Assembly: GCA_012841375.1 (NCBI GenBank)
Contig: DUUV01000111.1
Coordinates: 1 to 33,870, forward strand
DNA: 33,870 bases
Direction: 5' to 3'
DNA from: Candidatus Fermentithermobacillaceae bacterium
GTDB lineage: Bacteria > Bacillota > Sulfobacillia > Fermentithermobacillales > Fermentithermobacillaceae
Part shown: one piece after another, positions 31,685 through 33,870 of the stretch
Layout of the letters: every line of letters begins with the position of its first letter
Numbering within the stretch: the stretch's first letter is position 1
Position numbers and translations under genes: made by a program
The notes under the pieces: generated by a model
The model's input: only the letters and a program-made list of their open reading frames with translations
Database searches by the model: none
Told to the model about the DNA's origin: nothing

Positions 31685-33364
31685 ATGTCTCTTGGCCCGA
31701 GAGCCAGTAGGAAGCGGACAAGACCGAGATATGTCTGGCCTGCCATCGCATTCGCCCTGATGCTTGCCGGGGCGCTATTGGCAGTGCCTTCGTTCTTGTA
31801 CGTAGAGAAGCCGCCGGCTGCCCGCCCCCACCTCATATACAAAGGTGAGGAACAGGCGTTCCCCGTTGTCGTCGAGCGCGGCGAGGCGTACGTGCCGTTT
31901 CAGTTCGTGAAAGAGAAAATCGACTCCAACGCCTTCTGGGACGAAACGGGCACAGTGATCGTCACTACCAAAGATAAGGTAGTGAAGCTGAAAACGGACT
32001 CGCTCACCGCCCACGTGAACCAGAACCCTGTGGACTTGCAGGTCCCCGTTGTCCTTGAAAGCGGCGAACCTTATATACCTTCATCCATTTTGGAGACATT
32101 GTATCCCTTGTCCGTGTCTTATCATCCAGATGAGGGAGTCTTCATAGCGAGGCCGACCGACGAGGCGTCTTTGGTCGGCACCTCCATTTCGGACGTGGTC
32201 GTCCGCGTGGACCCATCGCTACTTGCGAGGCGCGTGGGCGTAGCTCCCGCGGGGACAGAGTTCTACATCCACTCCGTGAAAGGTGGGTGGCTTAGAGTGG
32301 ACACAAGCGAAGGCCTGGTTGGGTGGGTGTCGTCCCGGGACATTGACCGCACGGAGGAACGAGAACCCAGTCACCGGCCGCCTAGAGACTACACCCCAAG
32401 GCCTTTGGGGTCCGACAAAATAGCACTCGTATGGGAACAGGTCGATCGGCATAACCCCGATACGTCGAAAATCGGCGATATGCCCGGCCTGAATGTCATC
32501 TCACCCACCTGGTTCCGCCTTGGCGAGAAGCCGGGGGAAGTTGAGAACTACGCAGATTTCCGCTACGTGTCTTGGGCCCATGAACGGGGCTACCAGGTTT
32601 GGGCGCTGTTCTCCAACTCCTTCGAGCTCGAGAGGACGAAGACCATGCTTAGGGACTCAGACCTCCGGGACAAGGTGATATCACAAATACTCATGTATGC
32701 CCGCTTGTATTCCCTTGACGGCATCAACATTGACTTTGAGAACGTGTACCAGGACGACGCTCCTTACCTCACGCAGTTCGTGAGAGAGCTCACGCCCCTT
32801 CTCCACGAAGCCGGGCTAACCGTGTCAATAGACGTAACCGTCAAGTCGCTGAGCCCCACTTGGTCGATGTGCTTCGAGCGAAGCCGCCTGGCCGAAGTGG
32901 TGGATTACGTGATGCTCATGGCTTACGACGAGTTTTACGCCGGCTCGCCTGTGGCGGGTCCGACTGCGTCGATCCCCTGGACCGAGTGGACGGTCCAGAA
33001 GACCCTCGAGGAAGTGCCTGCAGAAAAGCTGGTCCTCGGCGTGCCCTTCTACACCAGGCTCTGGACCGAGGTTAAGGAAGGGTCCCATGTGAAGGTCAGT
33101 CAGGTAGCGTACGGCATGTCCTCGTCCGAGGCATGGGTCAGGTCTCAGGGTGTTGAAGCCACCATAGATCCGGATCGGGGCCTCCGGTATGCCGAAAAGA
33201 CGTCGGGAGACAAGACCTACAAGATCTGGCTTGAAGATGCCGGGTCAATGACCAAACGGATGGAGATAGCCGACTCTTACGGACTAGCCGGAATTGCCGC
33301 TTGGAGGCGTGGGCTCGAGACCCCCGACATCTGGGACGTCATCTCCGACTACGTCGAGAGGTGA
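31685..33364 (+). CDS. GH18 glycosidase with stalk and SH3 domains (spore/cell-wall type)
   Basis: The 559-residue protein has a membrane anchor or uncleaved signal (about 17-40), a copper-amine-oxidase-N-like stalk domain (about 55-160), an SH3-type domain (about 170-220, ending LVGWVSSRDI) and a GH18 barrel from about 240. The catalytic motif DxxDxDxE is DGINIDFE (345-352), with E352 the acid/base, and VMLMAYDEF is the later conserved strand. It resembles YaaH/SleL-type N-acetylglucosaminidases of spore cortex or cell wall. GGAGAAG precedes the ATG. Its last 81 bp overlap the opposing CAP gene. Confidence 0.9.
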   Translation: MSLGPRASRKRTRPRYVWPAIAFALMLAGALLAVPSFLYVEKPPAARPHLIYKGEEQAFPVVVERGEAYVPFQFVKEKIDSNAFWDETGTVIVTTKDKVVKLKTDSLTAHVNQNPVDLQVPVVLESGEPYIPSSILETLYPLSVSYHPDEGVFIARPTDEASLVGTSISDVVVRVDPSLLARRVGVAPAGTEFYIHSVKGGWLRVDTSEGLVGWVSSRDIDRTEEREPSHRPPRDYTPRPLGSDKIALVWEQVDRHNPDTSKIGDMPGLNVISPTWFRLGEKPGEVENYADFRYVSWAHERGYQVWALFSNSFELERTKTMLRDSDLRDKVISQILMYARLYSLDGINIDFENVYQDDAPYLTQFVRELTPLLHEAGLTVSIDVTVKSLSPTWSMCFERSRLAEVVDYVMLMAYDEFYAGSPVAGPTASIPWTEWTVQKTLEEVPAEKLVLGVPFYTRLWTEVKEGSHVKVSQVAYGMSSSEAWVRSQGVEATIDPDRGLRYAEKTSGDKTYKIWLEDAGSMTKRMEIADSYGLAGIAAWRRGLETPDIWDVISDYVER

Positions 33365-33870
33365 GGGAGCCTGTGGGCCATGCGGCCAAGCGGGCTCAGG
33401 GTCCAGCGCTGAGTCTACGGCTTCATTATCAGAGAGGGCTGGGGAAAGGCTTCCGAATTCCTCAACCGGTGGCGATCCGTCCTCGAGGGCTTTTTCAACA
33501 GGTATGTCCTCAGGTTCGCAGATGAATATCTCCACTATCATCATCCCGTAGGGCCCGCCCTTAACCACTGCCACGCCCGTATGGGTGAAGCGCTTGCTGA
33601 GCACGTTTGCCTTGTGGGAGGCGCTTTCCATAAGAAGCTTGTGCGCGAGTTCCGGACTTGTGCAGCCGGCGAGGTTCTCGGCGGCCTTCGAAAACCGGAT
33701 ACCCGCGGCTTTGAGTCTGGCTGCGAGCGTCCCTGTTGTAGGCGACATGTGCCCAAAGTAGCCGGCCTCAATCATATCCGCGGCGTGTGCTTCCGCGACC
33801 CTGGTGAGGTCCTCACGCAGCGCCAGAGCCGGGAGATCTGCCTGAGAGCGTTCCTTGTTGATGAGCTCAA
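33284..33870 (-). CDS. CAP/SCP-domain protein, C-terminal part (start beyond window)
   Basis: The frame runs off the right edge. The visible part starts ELINKERSQADLPALALR, continues AHAADMIEAGYFGHMSP and ends the CAP fold with VAVVKGGPYGMMIVEIFI. These are the conserved His/Glu-bearing segments of CAP (SCP/PR-1) domains common on spores and cell walls of Bacillota (YkwD-like). The roughly 70-residue acidic Pro/Asp-rich tail is encoded antisense to the end of the GH18 gene. Function is unknown; wall binding or proteolysis has been proposed for relatives. Confidence 0.88.
   Translation of the reverse strand, partial: ELINKERSQADLPALALREDLTRVAEAHAADMIEAGYFGHMSPTTGTLAARLKAAGIRFSKAAENLAGCTSPELAHKLLMESASHKANVLSKRFTHTGVAVVKGGPYGMMIVEIFICEPEDIPVEKALEDGSPPVEEFGSLSPALSDNEAVDSALDPEPAWPHGPQAPSPLDVVGDDVPDVGGLEPTPPSGNSG

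Overview
The window looks like chromosome from a GC-rich, spore-forming, amino-acid-fermenting anaerobe of the Bacillota (Firmicutes). The evidence is a CwlD-type cortex amidase behind rplM-rpsI, S-layer homology (SLH) and CAP surface proteins, a YaaH-like GH18 protein, a tRNA with encoded CCA, many GTG and TTG starts behind strong Shine-Dalgarno (SD) sites, and a complete Stickland-type ornithine pathway. I cannot name the genus from sequence alone.

Layout. Positions 1-1361 (minus) hold a cell-surface pair: a polysaccharide deacetylase and a partial SLH protein. Positions 1644-5616 are a mixed accessory stretch: an AAA/DUF4143 ATPase, a VOC protein, a two-gene unit (a 42-residue protein plus a deoxyribosyltransferase/TIR-like protein), a glutaredoxin-like protein and a methyltransferase. 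A degenerate 16-bp tandem repeat (5685-5847) and a DUF503 gene lead to the housekeeping block rplM-rpsI-cwlD (6560-8212).

The core is 8271-20665. A sigma-54 activator is divergent from a tightly coupled cluster: ord, ortA, ortB, oraS, oraE, a MutL/GlmL-like ATPase, orr, a fused MEMO1-AMMECR1 protein and its partner radical SAM enzyme. Racemase (Orr), B12/PLP aminomutase (OraSE), dehydrogenase (Ord) and thiolase (OrtAB) together convert L-ornithine to D-alanine and acetyl-CoA. A near-consensus -24/-12 promoter and TGACA-type half-sites lie between the activator and ord. A RocB-like M20 peptidase and a cyclic-2,3-diphosphoglycerate-synthetase-like GTPase follow, divergent around a structured intergenic region.

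The right part (24256-33870) carries a glycosyltransferase with a large helical insertion, a small GDT1-family protein, tRNA-Arg(CCG), an NYN-domain protein, a DUF6514-like protein, an FMN-binding protein with two domains, a monocluster ferredoxin, an M19 dipeptidase, a beta-lactamase-like serine hydrolase without signal peptide, a GH18 protein and a partial CAP protein overlapping it antisense. I found no CRISPR array, insertion sequence, integrase or rRNA.

The best candidates for something not yet described are the 3671-4511 two-gene unit and the translational coupling of the functionally uncharacterised MEMO1/AMMECR1/radical SAM triad to ornithine racemase.
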